Virus record (IMG/VR): IMGVR_UViG_3300044858_001239
Span: 1 to 46,855 of that record
Source: a virus
Length of the DNA stretch: 46,855 nucleotides
Reading direction: 5' to 3' (one strand)
The translations under genes and the position numbers were made by a program. Below, in pieces: positions 36,877 to 45,192 of the stretch (the stretch's first letter is position 1; each line of letters starts with the position of its first letter). The notes beneath the pieces were generated by a model. That model did no database searches and was not told where the DNA came from. It saw nothing but the letters and a program-made list of their open reading frames with translations.

Positions 36877-39450
36877 ATGGCAATCGAGAAAGCCCTAAAC
36901 CCGGCCCCTCTTGGGTTAACTGATGAAGTAGAACAAGAGCCGCCGATAGAAATTGAGATCGAAGATCCCGAGCGCGTAGAGATTGGGATTGGTGGGCTAG
37001 AAATTATTCTAGAACCTGGCAAAGAAACAGACGATGACTTTGACGCTAACCTTGCCGAGTATATTGACGCTGATGAGTTAACACAGCTTGCCTCTGATCT
37101 TATTAGTAGTTTTGATGATGATATTTCCAGCCGCAAAGACTGGATGCAAACATATGTAGATGGCCTAGAACTTCTTGGATTGAAGATCGAAGAGCGCACA
37201 GAGCCTTGGCCTGGTGCTTGCGGTGTGTATCACCCCCTCCTCTCTGAGTCATTAGTGCGGTTCCAAGCCGAGACAATGATGGAGACGTTCCCCGCAGCTG
37301 GGCCTGTAAAGACGCAGATTATCGGGGTTGAGACAGTAGAGAAGATGGAAGCAGCTCAGCGTGTCAAGGACGACATGAACTATGAGCTAACAGAGGTGAT
37401 GGTTGAGTACCGGCCTGAGCATGAGCGGATGCTCTGGGGCCTGGGTCTATCGGGTAACGCGTTTAAGAAGGTCTACTTTGACCCTAACTTGGATCGGCAG
37501 GCTTCGATTTACGTACCGGCAGAAGATGTTGTGGTGCCATACGGCGCTTCAAGTCTAGAGACAGCTGAGCGCGTCACACATGTGATGCGTAAGACACCTA
37601 ACGAGATGAGAAAGTTGCAGGTTGCTGGCTTCTATAGAGACATTGAGCTTGGTGACCCTGTAGATACGTTTGACGATGTCGAGAAGAAAATTGCTGAGAA
37701 GATGGGATTTAAGGCATCTTCAGATGATCGGTACAAGATCCTTGAGATGCACGTGGACCTCGACCTCCCTGGCTACGAGGACAAAGACAAAAAGGGCAAG
37801 CCGACAGGCATTGCACTTCCTTACGTCGTCACTATTGAGAAGCACACGCAAGAAATCTTAGCCATACGCCGTAATTGGCACCCAGAAGATGAACTAAAAC
37901 AAAAGCGCCAGCACTTCGTACATTACCCGTACATCCCTGGGTTTGGCTTCTACGCGTTTGGTTTAATCCACTTAATCGGTGCGTTTGCTAAGTCTGGCAC
38001 GTCTATTATTCGTCAGTTGGTAGATGCTGGCACACTATCTAACTTGCCCGGTGGCTTCAAAACTAAGGGTCTGCGAGTTAAGGGTGATGACACACCGATT
38101 GCACCTGCAGAGTGGCGAGATGTAGACGTAGCTTCTGGCACTATTAAAGACAACATCATGGCTCTGCCCTATAAGGAGCCAAGCCAGGTTCTCTACACTC
38201 TTCTAGGTACTATTGTCGAAGAGGGCCGCAGGTTCGCAAGCGCAGCGGATCTTAAAGTCTCAGATATGAGCGCTCAGTCTCCGGTAGGCACTACGCTTGC
38301 CATATTAGAGCGCACATTGAAAGTGATGTCAGCGGTTCAGGCGCGCATTCATTACGCGATGAAGCAGGAGTTTAAGCTCCTTAAGAACATCATCCGTGAC
38401 TATACGCCCGAAGAGTACGCATATGAACCGATGGATGCGTTACCTCCTGCTAAGCGCTCTGACTATGACATGGTGGAGGTTATTCCTGTCTCCGACCCCA
38501 ACGCAGCAACAATGTCGCAAAAAGTCGTGCAATACCAGGCAGTGTTGCAGTTAGCTCAGACCGCGCCTCAGTTGTATGACCTACCGTTGTTGCACCGCCA
38601 GATGCTAGAAGTATTGGGTATCAAGAACGCAGCCAAGCTTGTACCGACGGAAGATGACCAGAAACCCACAGATCCTGTGTCTGAGAATATGGATATGTTT
38701 ACGGGTAAACCTGTGAAAGCGTTCATTTATCAGGATCACGCAGCCCACATTACGGTTCACATGACGGCTCTGCAAGATCCGATAACGGCACAGATTCTGG
38801 GGCAGAACCCTCAAGCTCAACAGGTTGGCGCGGCGTTTATGGCGCATATCATGGAGCATTTTGCCTTCCAATACCGCAAGAATGTTGAAGAAAAGATTGG
38901 CGTGCCTTATCCGAAGCCAAACGAAGAGATGCCTGAAGACATGGAAGTTGAGATTTCTCGCCTTGCAGCCGCAGGCGCACAGAAGCTTCTACAGGCTAAC
39001 CAGGCAATGATGGCGCAGCAACAAGCCCAACAACAGGCCCAGGATCCGATTGTGCAGATGCAGCAACAAGAGCTACAGCTTAAACAGGCGGAGATTCAAC
39101 GTAAAGCACAGAAAGATCAAGCTGACGCGCAGCTTAAGGCAGCGCAGATCGAAACTGAGCGTATGCGGATACAGACTCAGTCTGAGATTGATGGGGCACG
39201 GTTGGGCGCTCAGATAGCTAAAGATAGAACAGAACAGCAGTTTAAGCAGGCTGTACAAGCAGTAGATCAAGAAATTGAAGGCGCTCGTTTAGGCGTTCAG
39301 ATAGCACAACAAAAAGCTCAGCAGAGTGCAACTATGGCTACGCAGGCTTCACGAGAAGAAATTGAAGGCGCTCGTTTAGGCGTTCAAATAGCTCAGCAAA
39401 GGGCACAACAGCAGCAAAATCAGAAACCTGAACAAAAGGAAAGTAAATGA
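36877..39450 (+). CDS. Portal protein with Gln-rich, repeat-bearing C-terminus
   Basis: An 857-residue protein (AAGGA before ATG). The acidic N-terminus is followed by the typical portal core (WPGACGVYHPLLSESLVRFQAETMMETFPAAG, NMRKLQVAGF-like and GFYAFGLIHLIG segments). It ends in a long Gln/Ala coiled coil. Residues ~770-855 hold three 29-residue repeats (EIEGARLGVQIAQQ). It sits between TerL and scaffold as expected, forming the packaging vertex. The large size resembles podovirus portals with extended barrels. Assigned by position and composition, and by the RNWHPEDE/PYIPGFGFYAFG motifs common in these portals. Confidence 0.88.
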   Translation: MAIEKALNPAPLGLTDEVEQEPPIEIEIEDPERVEIGIGGLEIILEPGKETDDDFDANLAEYIDADELTQLASDLISSFDDDISSRKDWMQTYVDGLELLGLKIEERTEPWPGACGVYHPLLSESLVRFQAETMMETFPAAGPVKTQIIGVETVEKMEAAQRVKDDMNYELTEVMVEYRPEHERMLWGLGLSGNAFKKVYFDPNLDRQASIYVPAEDVVVPYGASSLETAERVTHVMRKTPNEMRKLQVAGFYRDIELGDPVDTFDDVEKKIAEKMGFKASSDDRYKILEMHVDLDLPGYEDKDKKGKPTGIALPYVVTIEKHTQEILAIRRNWHPEDELKQKRQHFVHYPYIPGFGFYAFGLIHLIGAFAKSGTSIIRQLVDAGTLSNLPGGFKTKGLRVKGDDTPIAPAEWRDVDVASGTIKDNIMALPYKEPSQVLYTLLGTIVEEGRRFASAADLKVSDMSAQSPVGTTLAILERTLKVMSAVQARIHYAMKQEFKLLKNIIRDYTPEEYAYEPMDALPPAKRSDYDMVEVIPVSDPNAATMSQKVVQYQAVLQLAQTAPQLYDLPLLHRQMLEVLGIKNAAKLVPTEDDQKPTDPVSENMDMFTGKPVKAFIYQDHAAHITVHMTALQDPITAQILGQNPQAQQVGAAFMAHIMEHFAFQYRKNVEEKIGVPYPKPNEEMPEDMEVEISRLAAAGAQKLLQANQAMMAQQQAQQQAQDPIVQMQQQELQLKQAEIQRKAQKDQADAQLKAAQIETERMRIQTQSEIDGARLGAQIAKDRTEQQFKQAVQAVDQEIEGARLGVQIAQQKAQQSATMATQASREEIEGARLGVQIAQQRAQQQQNQKPEQKESK
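39184..39420 (+). repeat. 87-base (29-residue) tandem repeats in the portal barrel region
   Basis: GAAATTGAAGGCGCTCGTTTAGG and following bases occur at 39271 and 39358, with a diverged copy at 39184, all 87 bases apart. The two later copies are nearly identical in DNA, indicating recent expansion of a coiled-coil segment. Confidence 0.8.
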
Positions 39451-39641
39451 GCAAAGATGTATTGAAGTATTTGTCTGAACAACTCCAGAAGGAACGTCTT
39501 CGGATTATTGAAGATTTAGGAGATGGGAAGGCGAAAGACCATGCGGAATACAGATACTCCGCTGGTGTAGTGCGTGGCTTATTAATAGCTAATAACTTAA
39601 TTGCTGAAACAGCAGAAAGGTTGGAAAACTCAGATGAGTGA
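39447..39641 (+). CDS. Small helical head-operon protein
   Basis: A 64-residue protein overlapping the portal stop by ATGA. It is helical and charged (VLKYLSEQLQKERLRIIEDLGDGKAKDHAEYRY, SAGVVRGLLIANNLIAETAER). Small coil proteins of this type follow the portal in related phages; no function is known. Confidence 0.72.
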   Translation: MSKDVLKYLSEQLQKERLRIIEDLGDGKAKDHAEYRYSAGVVRGLLIANNLIAETAERLENSDE

Positions 39642-40041
39642 ACTATTAATCGGTTCTACAAGCGATCCGAACGAAGCAACAGTATTACCAGCAAGCGCAG
39701 AAGAGAAGGCTAGGCAAGTACCAGACCCGTCTGGATACCGCATCCTGTGTGGGATTCCAGAAATTGAGGATAAATTTGACAGTGGTCTAGTTAAGGCAGA
39801 TATAACCATGCAGCATGAAGAATTGCTGACTACGGTTTTGTTTGTTATGAAAATGGGTCCAGATTGTTATAAAGACCCAGCTAGGTTCCCGTCAGGTCCG
39901 TGGTGCAAAGAGGGTGATTTTGTATTAGTTCGCCCTCACGCCGGTACACGTCTGAAGATTCATGGGCGCGAGTTTCGGATTATTAACGATGATTCTGTAG
40001 AGGGTGTAGTAGAAGATCCTCGCGGCATCAGTCGCAAATAA
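39634..40041 (+). CDS. GroES-like co-chaperonin
   Basis: A 135-residue protein starting MSELLIGSTSD at ATG 39634, inside the end of the previous gene. After an N-terminal extension it has the Cpn10 pattern: GYRILCGIPEIEDKFDSGL (first strand and mobile-loop region), then CKEGDFVLVRPHAGTRLKI, GREFRIINDDSVEGVVEDP, closely matching GroES (GDKVLF..AGTEVK..G.EY.I...DDI). T4 gp31 replaces GroES to fold capsid protein with host GroEL. Its place between portal and scaffold/capsid fits such a task. The alternative is a structural protein using the same fold. Confidence 0.75.
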   Translation: MSELLIGSTSDPNEATVLPASAEEKARQVPDPSGYRILCGIPEIEDKFDSGLVKADITMQHEELLTTVLFVMKMGPDCYKDPARFPSGPWCKEGDFVLVRPHAGTRLKIHGREFRIINDDSVEGVVEDPRGISRK

Positions 40042-40051
40042 GGAGTAGAAA

Positions 40052-41005
40052 ATGGCAGATACTGAAAATATTAAAGAGCAGGAACCAGCAGTAGAAGATA
40101 AGGATTTTGAACTAGAAATAGAGGATGACACGCCTGAAGAGGACCGTGGGCGTCAGCCGCTACCGAAAGAAGTGGTCGAAGAGCTAGAGCAAGATGAGCT
40201 AGAAGACTACTCTGAGAAGGTAAAAACTCGTCTGAAACAGATGAAAAAGGTCTGGCACGACGAGCGGCGGGAGAAAGAAAGGGCACTGCGGGAGCAACAA
40301 GAAGCCTTAGCTATGGCCCAAAAAGCCCTAGAAGAGAATAAAGCTCTCAGAAATAAGCTGAGTGAAGGGGAAAAATCTCTAGTATTGACAGCTACTAGCG
40401 CTGCAGAGATTGAGTTGGAGATGGCTAAACGAGCCTACAAAGAGGCTTATGAGGCCGGAGATTCTGACAAGCTAGTAGATGCTCAGGCTAAGCTTAATTC
40501 TGTGAATTTTAGGTTGGAAAAGTTAAAAGGATATAAACCCCCTTTACAAACTCAACAAACTCCTGATATAAATACATCAAGGCCGCAACCTCCGGCTCCG
40601 CAGTTAGACCAGAAAACTGCCAACTGGCGTAACAAAAATACGTGGTTTGGGCAGGACGAAGAGATGACTGCAACGGCGCTAGGGTTGCATCAGAAATTAG
40701 AAAAACAGTACGGAGCTGGTTATGTCGGTACTGACGAATATTGGAGTACGGTCGATAAGACCATGAAGAAACGATTCCCTGAGTACTTTGGGGAAGAGGA
40801 AGAAGTAGAAACGACTGACAGGGGCGGCAAGCCTGCTCAGCGCACTGAGATGAAACCGGCTAATGTTGTGGCTCCGGTATCAAGAAGCACTTCTGCCAAG
40901 AGGATAGTGCTAAAGCAATCGCAGTTAGCAATTGCGAAGAGGCTTGGGTTAACGCCTGAGCAATATGCGAAAGAAATGATACGACTGGAGAAACAAAATG
41001 GCTGA
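40052..41005 (+). CDS. Putative capsid scaffolding protein
   Basis: A 317-residue, very acidic helical protein (AAGGAG before ATG). N-terminus EDKDFELEIEDDTPEEDRGR, central coiled coil with WHDERREKERALREQQEALAMAQ, an Ala/Pro linker, and a C-terminal helix-turn-helix-like end QLAIAKRLGLTPEQYAKEMI. Composition, coil and location before the major capsid gene are typical of scaffolds, whose C-terminus binds coat protein. That C-terminus is copied in the small gene at 20034. Confidence 0.8.
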   Translation: MADTENIKEQEPAVEDKDFELEIEDDTPEEDRGRQPLPKEVVEELEQDELEDYSEKVKTRLKQMKKVWHDERREKERALREQQEALAMAQKALEENKALRNKLSEGEKSLVLTATSAAEIELEMAKRAYKEAYEAGDSDKLVDAQAKLNSVNFRLEKLKGYKPPLQTQQTPDINTSRPQPPAPQLDQKTANWRNKNTWFGQDEEMTATALGLHQKLEKQYGAGYVGTDEYWSTVDKTMKKRFPEYFGEEEEVETTDRGGKPAQRTEMKPANVVAPVSRSTSAKRIVLKQSQLAIAKRLGLTPEQYAKEMIRLEKQNG

Positions 41006-41447
41006 AAATAGACTTGCACGCGAACTTGAGAGTAGAGAAAAATCTGAGAGACCTAAGCAGTGGCAGCGCCCAGAAACGCTACCGCAGCCTACTAAACAAC
41101 CTGGTTATGCATATCGTTGGATTCGCATATCTGCAAATGGGCAGTTAGACGCTAAAAACGTCTCTGCTAAGTTTAGAGAGGGCTGGGAGCCAGTGCGTAT
41201 TGAGGAGCAACCCCAGTTTAAGTTTCTCGTAGACTCTAACAGCAGGTTCAAAGACAACATCGAAGTCGCTGGGCTGTTACTCTGCAAAATGCCAGAAGAG
41301 TTCGTGGACCAACGTGCGGCGTATTTCGCCAAAACGACCAAGGACAATATGGACGCTGTAGACAGCAGCTTTATGAAAGATAACGATCCGAGGATGCCGC
41401 TATTTAAAGAGCGTAGATCCACGACATCGTTTGGCAAAGGCATTTAA
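40998..41447 (+). CDS. Head-operon protein of unknown function, 149 aa
   Basis: Overlaps the scaffold end by 8 bases. It is rich in charged and aromatic residues and has GYAYRWIRISANGQLDAKNVSAKFREGWEPVRIEE, a pattern I associate with proteins next to capsid genes in many phages. The rest has LLLCKMPEEFVDQRAAYFAK. It might be a head completion or minor capsid protein. Confidence 0.75.
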   Translation: MAENRLARELESREKSERPKQWQRPETLPQPTKQPGYAYRWIRISANGQLDAKNVSAKFREGWEPVRIEEQPQFKFLVDSNSRFKDNIEVAGLLLCKMPEEFVDQRAAYFAKTTKDNMDAVDSSFMKDNDPRMPLFKERRSTTSFGKGI

Positions 41448-41465
41448 CTTTTAACGAGGTCAACT

Positions 41466-42122
41466 ATGGCTTATCCTACTGTTAATGGCCCCTATGGGCT
41501 AATTCCGATCAACTTGATCGGCGGTCAGGTGTTTGCTGGTGCTACTCGTCAGATCCCCATCGCCTCAGCCTATGGCACCGGAATTTTCTTCGGTGACGTA
41601 GTTAAGCTGTCCAGTGATGGTGTTCTGGTGAAAGAGACCGGTACTACTACCGCTACTCCTGTTGGTGTTTTCCTTGGCTGCTCTTACACCGATCCTACCT
41701 ACGGTAAGGTGTTTCGCCAGAACTATCCGTCTGGCACGGTCGCTGCAGACATTCAGGCTTATGTCCAGGATGATCCTGATGCGCTGTATAAAGTAGCTAT
41801 CGTTTCTTCCGGTACGACTATCGGTACTGTCCAGCGTACGGTTGTTGGCAACAACGCTGCTCTGGTTCAGAACCCCGGTAATACGACCACTGGTAACTCT
41901 GGTGTGGCTATTGACGACACCGTTGCTACTACGGCTTCCCTCCCGATTCGTATTATTGATCTCGTTCCTGAGACTTCGTACGTGTCTGGCGGTAATGTCG
42001 TGTATCAAGAGGCAATTGTTAAGTGGAATGCTCCGTACGTGGTTTCGACCTCTGACGGTGGCGTTACTACCACTAGCGTTGTGACCGGCGGACACCAATA
42101 TCTCAACCCCGTTGGCGTCTAA
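41466..42122 (+). CDS. Putative capsid decoration or minor head protein
   Basis: A 218-residue beta-rich protein directly before the major capsid gene (GAGGTC before ATG). It is rich in Gly, Thr and Val (NGPYGLIPINLIGGQVFAGA, GVFLGCSYTDPTYGKVF, YVSGGNVVYQE) with no charge clusters. Decoration proteins are usually of this type, but the position before the capsid gene rather than after it leaves the role open. Confidence 0.7.
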   Translation: MAYPTVNGPYGLIPINLIGGQVFAGATRQIPIASAYGTGIFFGDVVKLSSDGVLVKETGTTTATPVGVFLGCSYTDPTYGKVFRQNYPSGTVAADIQAYVQDDPDALYKVAIVSSGTTIGTVQRTVVGNNAALVQNPGNTTTGNSGVAIDDTVATTASLPIRIIDLVPETSYVSGGNVVYQEAIVKWNAPYVVSTSDGGVTTTSVVTGGHQYLNPVGV

Positions 42123-42134
42123 GGAGAAACTTAA

Positions 42135-43043
42135 ATGGCTATTTCACGCGCACAACTACTTAAAGAACTCCTTCCTGGTCTGAACGCTCTGTTCGGTATG
42201 GAATATGCACGCTACGGCGAAGAGCATAAGGAGATTTACGAGACCGAGACCTCCGAGCGTTCGTTTGAAGAGGAAACCAAACTGTCTGGCTTCTCCGCCG
42301 CACCGGTGAAGAACGAAGGCAGTGCAATTGCCTACGATAACGCGCAAGAGGCTTGGACGGCACGCTATACGCACGAGACGATTGCTCTTGGTTTCTCGCT
42401 GACGGAAGAGGCTATTGAGGACAACCTCTATGACTCCCTGTCTTCGCGCTATACCAAGTCTTTGGCTCGCGCTATGGCTTACACCAAGCAAGTTAAGGCT
42501 GCGGCTATCCTTAACAATGGCTTTGACACTGCCTACCCCGGTGGTGACGGTAAGCCCTTGTTTGCAACGGATCACCCCCTTGTGTCCGGTGGCGTCAACT
42601 CTAACGAGCCTGCTACCCCGGCTGATCTTAACGAGACTTCTCTTGAAGCCGCTGTTATTCAGATCGCCGCATGGACAGATGAGCGTGGTCTCTTGATCGC
42701 TGCTCGCCCCCGCAAGCTGATTATTCCTCCGTCATTGCAGTTCGTTGCAACCCGCCTGTTGGATACTGAACTCCGCGTGGCTACGGCTGACAACGACATC
42801 AACGCGCTGAAGAATAACGGCTCGATCCCCGAGGGCTATGCCATTAATCACTGGTTGACGGATACCGACGCATGGTTCCTGACGACCGATGTGCCCAATG
42901 GTATGAAGCACTTTGTTCGTACCCCGCTGGCTCAGTCCATGGACGGCGATTTCGACACTGGCAACGTTCGTTACAAAGCCCGTGAGCGTTATTCGTTCGG
43001 TTGGTCTGATCCGCTTGGTATGTTCGGCTCGCCCGGCGCTTAA
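42135..43043 (+). CDS. Major capsid protein (HK97-like fold)
   Basis: A 302-residue protein with AAGGAGAAAC before ATG. The N-terminal arm RAQLLKELLPGLNALFG is followed by SERSFEEETKLSGFSAAPV, WTARYTHETIALGFSLTEEA, then TKQVKAAAILNNGF and PGGDGKPLFATDHPLVSGG, the Mu gpT/HK97-type capsid pattern known in many phages. Ends FGWSDPLGMFGSPGA. Its arm (residues 5-35) is copied in the small gene at 19855. A strong terminator follows, as expected for the most abundant late product. Codon use is markedly C-ending and clean, in keeping with high expression. Confidence 0.93.
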   Translation: MAISRAQLLKELLPGLNALFGMEYARYGEEHKEIYETETSERSFEEETKLSGFSAAPVKNEGSAIAYDNAQEAWTARYTHETIALGFSLTEEAIEDNLYDSLSSRYTKSLARAMAYTKQVKAAAILNNGFDTAYPGGDGKPLFATDHPLVSGGVNSNEPATPADLNETSLEAAVIQIAAWTDERGLLIAARPRKLIIPPSLQFVATRLLDTELRVATADNDINALKNNGSIPEGYAINHWLTDTDAWFLTTDVPNGMKHFVRTPLAQSMDGDFDTGNVRYKARERYSFGWSDPLGMFGSPGA

Positions 43044-43051
43044 TCTGGGTA

Positions 43052-43080
43052 GAAAGGGGGCTTGTGCCCCCTTTCTTTTT
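43052..43080 (+). terminator. Rho-independent terminator after the major capsid gene
   Basis: GAAAGGGGGC-TTGT-GCCCCCTTTC followed by TTTTT: a 10-bp perfect stem, four-base loop and a U-run. It may partly end the transcript so that capsid protein is made in excess over later genes. Confidence 0.9.
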
Positions 43081-43113
43081 GCTGTACTGTTGTTTCTAGT
43101 CCAAGATTTTTTA

Positions 43114-43156
43114 CTCATATCGACAGGCTTGGCTGACTTAGTAGAGACGATATGAG
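43114..43156 (+). other. Inverted repeat in the leader after the capsid terminator
   Basis: CTCATATCG at 43114-43122 and CGATATGAG at 43148-43156 are perfect 9-base complements, 25 bases apart, in the 100-base gap before the next gene. They could form a regulatory stem, or mark a promoter restarting transcription after the terminator. Confidence 0.5.
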
Positions 43157-43186
43157 GATGTGCTACTACACGAAAGGAAGCCAAAC

Positions 43187-43372
43187 ATGGCTCAAACCTC
43201 GTTCTCCGGCCCAGTAAACCTGGGTGTCTATACCGTCGCTACGGCCCCCACAGCTACTACTGGCTCTGTCGCTTACTTTAGCAATGGCGCTGCTGGTCAG
43301 CCCGTTCTCGCTTTCTATAACGGCACCAACTGGCTCCGCGTAGATACTCTCGCTGCTATTTCCGCATCGTAA
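43187..43372 (+). CDS. Small beta-structured virion protein
   Basis: A 61-residue protein from ATG 43187 (AAAGGAAG upstream; longer start rejected). All strands and turns: SGPVNLGVYTVATAPTATTG, VLAFYNGTNWLRVDTL. The NGTNWLRVDT end recalls fibre or decoration domains. It follows the capsid gene and is probably a head-surface or fibre-like protein. Confidence 0.68.
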   Translation: MAQTSFSGPVNLGVYTVATAPTATTGSVAYFSNGAAGQPVLAFYNGTNWLRVDTLAAISAS

Positions 43373-43384
43373 TAGGAGGCTCAA

Positions 43385-43696
43385 ATGCCTACTATGCAAT
43401 ATGACGTACTAGCGACTAAGCCGCTAGAGTCTACGGGTAACTTTCTAGACCAGAATAACAATGCCATTCAACGGGCGCGGATTAAGACTATTTACGCTGT
43501 TAATGGCGGTAGTGCTGGTTCTGTTGTTATCCGTGAAGGCGGTGCTAGTGGAAAGATTCTAGCCACTATTAACACGGCTGCTAGTACAACTGCTGGTTAT
43601 ACGATCATCCCTATGCCTGGTGAAGGAATCCTTTGTGAGTCTGGACTGCACGGGACTGTGACCAACACAACCTCGATGACATTGATCTATGGCTAA
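43385..43696 (+). CDS. Beta-rich virion protein, 103 aa
   Basis: AGGAGG before ATG. Strand-turn sequence with many Gly, Ala and Thr (IYAVNGGSAGSVVIREGGASGKILATI, TSMTLIYG) typical of small phage surface proteins. It overlaps the next gene by 8 bases. No family is recognised. Confidence 0.68.
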   Translation: MPTMQYDVLATKPLESTGNFLDQNNNAIQRARIKTIYAVNGGSAGSVVIREGGASGKILATINTAASTTAGYTIIPMPGEGILCESGLHGTVTNTTSMTLIYG

Positions 43697-43943
43697 GACC
43701 CCTGCTTGGCAGCGCAAAGAAGGTAAGAACCCCAAAGGCGGTTTAAACGCCAAGGGGCGTGCTTCCTATAACGCTGCTAATCCAGGTAAGCCGGGGTTAA
43801 AAGCTCCGCAGCCAGAAGGCGGTAAACGGCGTGACTCGTTTTGCGCCAGGATGAAAGGCATGAAGAAGAAGCTCACCTCTGCTAAGACTGCCAATGATCC
43901 TAATAGCCGCATCAATAAATCGCTACGTGCATGGAAGTGCTAA
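43689..43943 (+). CDS. DUF6321-like basic phage protein
   Basis: An 84-residue basic protein. It shows the family pattern KEGKNPKGGLNAKGRASYNAANPG, then GKRRDSFCARMKGMKKKLTSAKTANDPNSRINKSLRAW, seen in many phage late operons. Likely a DNA-contacting or head-associated structural protein, but its function is unknown. DUF number is from memory. Confidence 0.82.
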   Translation: MAKTPAWQRKEGKNPKGGLNAKGRASYNAANPGKPGLKAPQPEGGKRRDSFCARMKGMKKKLTSAKTANDPNSRINKSLRAWKC

Positions 43944-44192
43944 ATGGAGATGATGCTTTGGAATATCGCCCTCAGTGCGATAGTGGCGGTGATGGGTATG
44001 TTGCTTAAGGGCAAGTTCGATGAGCTTCAACGCATCAGCATTCTGCTTAACAGAACGCGTGAAGAAGTTGCTCGTGACCACATTACCCGTGCAGAAGTCA
44101 GGGCAGACCTAGAGAAGATCCGTGAGCATTTTGACAACGGATTTAAACGGTTAGAAGACAAAATTGACGCCTTAGGGCAGAGGAAAGTATGA
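43944..44192 (+). CDS. Small membrane protein with coiled coil (holin-like?)
   Basis: An 82-residue protein abutting the previous gene. A hydrophobic N-terminal helix (LWNIALSAIVAVMGMLL) is followed by a long charged coil (SILLNRTREEVARDHITRA, FKRLEDKIDALGQ). This resembles XhlA/holin-associated proteins, which would place a lysis function here, but no endolysin is visible in the window and a virion role is possible. Confidence 0.62.
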   Translation: MEMMLWNIALSAIVAVMGMLLKGKFDELQRISILLNRTREEVARDHITRAEVRADLEKIREHFDNGFKRLEDKIDALGQRKV

Positions 44193-44743
44193 AGAAGCGT
44201 AAATTTTCTGAAGGCGGTTACGCAGACTCTGACGACGCCAAAAATCTTTTAGAAGCTGAAGAGCGTGAAAAGAAAGAGTATGAGCGTAGCCAGATGAGTG
44301 ATGAGCCTGGTACTACTGAAAGTATCAAAGATTTTGTGGCTCGTACTAACAAACCAGCCGCGCCCAAGGCTACTGCGCCTAAGGCTACTGCGCCTAAGGC
44401 TAAACCTAAAGCAGCCGCACCTAAAGTAACTGATACAGGCGATGAAACATCACGTCTGGCTAAGCGTGGTACGGCTTCTAAAGCAGCTGATGCTACGCCT
44501 AAGCGTATGACCCCTGCAGAGAAACTACGTAACTTACGGGCAAGCCTACCTGAACAAAAAAAGGCTGATATCAAGCCTGATGCTGCCCCAGAAAAAGGGT
44601 CTCCTTTGGATAAGGCGCGCCGTCTTGTACGTGGTTTGAGAGTTCCAGAGCGTACTAGCTATAAGTCTGGTGGTTCCGTATCAGCATCTAGACGTGCTGA
44701 TGGTTGTGCAACGAAGGGTAAAACGAAAGGAAAAATGGTATGA
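44189..44743 (+). CDS. Lys/Ala/Pro-rich histone-like phage protein
   Basis: A 184-residue basic, disordered protein overlapping the previous stop by ATGA. It has tandem PKATA repeats (a 15-base DNA repeat near 44366-44400) and ends GSVSASRRADGCATKGKTKGKMV-stop (last motif shared with the next gene). Such sequences bind DNA or act as internal head proteins; assignment is by composition. Confidence 0.72.
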   Translation: MKKRKFSEGGYADSDDAKNLLEAEEREKKEYERSQMSDEPGTTESIKDFVARTNKPAAPKATAPKATAPKAKPKAAAPKVTDTGDETSRLAKRGTASKAADATPKRMTPAEKLRNLRASLPEQKKADIKPDAAPEKGSPLDKARRLVRGLRVPERTSYKSGGSVSASRRADGCATKGKTKGKMV

Positions 44744-44904
44744 AAAAGATGACTGGCATGGGCGCTACCAAAATGGGCGCTGTTAAGACTGCTGCTCCTA
44801 GCCGTGACGGTGTGGCTTCTAAGGGCAAAACCAAAGGCAAGATGGTCAAGATGATGAACGGCGGTATGCCCAAGACCAAGATGGCTGGCGGCGGGAAGTG
44901 CTAA
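44740..44904 (+). CDS. Short basic protein sharing the KGKTKGKMV motif
   Basis: Below ordinary ORF length. From ATG 44740 (ATGA overlap) 54 residues, rich in Lys, Gly and Met: MKKMTGMGATKMGAVKTA, SRDGVASKGKTKGKMV, ending GGGKC. The SR-DG-ASKGKTKGKMV motif repeats the end of the preceding protein, and together they fill the gap exactly. Probably a DNA-binding head peptide. Confidence 0.7.
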   Translation: MKKMTGMGATKMGAVKTAAPSRDGVASKGKTKGKMVKMMNGGMPKTKMAGGGKC

Positions 44905-45192
44905 ATGAGACCTTCACGCGGGATGGGTGATATTCGCCCATCTAAAATGCCCAAGGCTAAAAAAGCCACTCGTAGGGATAACCCTAATTCTTTCACGCAG
45001 TATGCTGAAGGCGGAAAGGTTAAATCTCGTGTCAATGAAGCAGGCACTTATACGAAGCCGGGAATGCGTAAGAGTCTTTTTGAAAAGATTAAAGGCTCCG
45101 CCACTCAAGGGACTGCTGCGGGTCAATGGTCAGCAAGAAAAGCACAACTCTTGGCTAAGCAGTACAAAGCTAAGGGGGGTGGATATAAGTGA
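44905..45192 (+). CDS. Conserved basic phage protein (WSARKAQLLAKQYKAKGGGYK type)
   Basis: A 95-residue basic protein whose ATG directly follows the previous stop. It contains GDIRPSKMPKAKK, RVNEAGTYTKPGMRKSLFEKIKG and a C-terminal GQWSARKAQLLAKQYKAKGG, a very common phage sequence of unknown role, probably structural or DNA-contacting. Highly conserved late-gene neighbours suggest virion function. Confidence 0.8.
   Translation: MRPSRGMGDIRPSKMPKAKKATRRDNPNSFTQYAEGGKVKSRVNEAGTYTKPGMRKSLFEKIKGSATQGTAAGQWSARKAQLLAKQYKAKGGGYK

Noticed and set aside
41565-42098. 177-codon antisense frame opposite the putative decoration protein
   Set aside because: It reflects codon bias of the sense gene; it lacks an RBS and has implausible composition.
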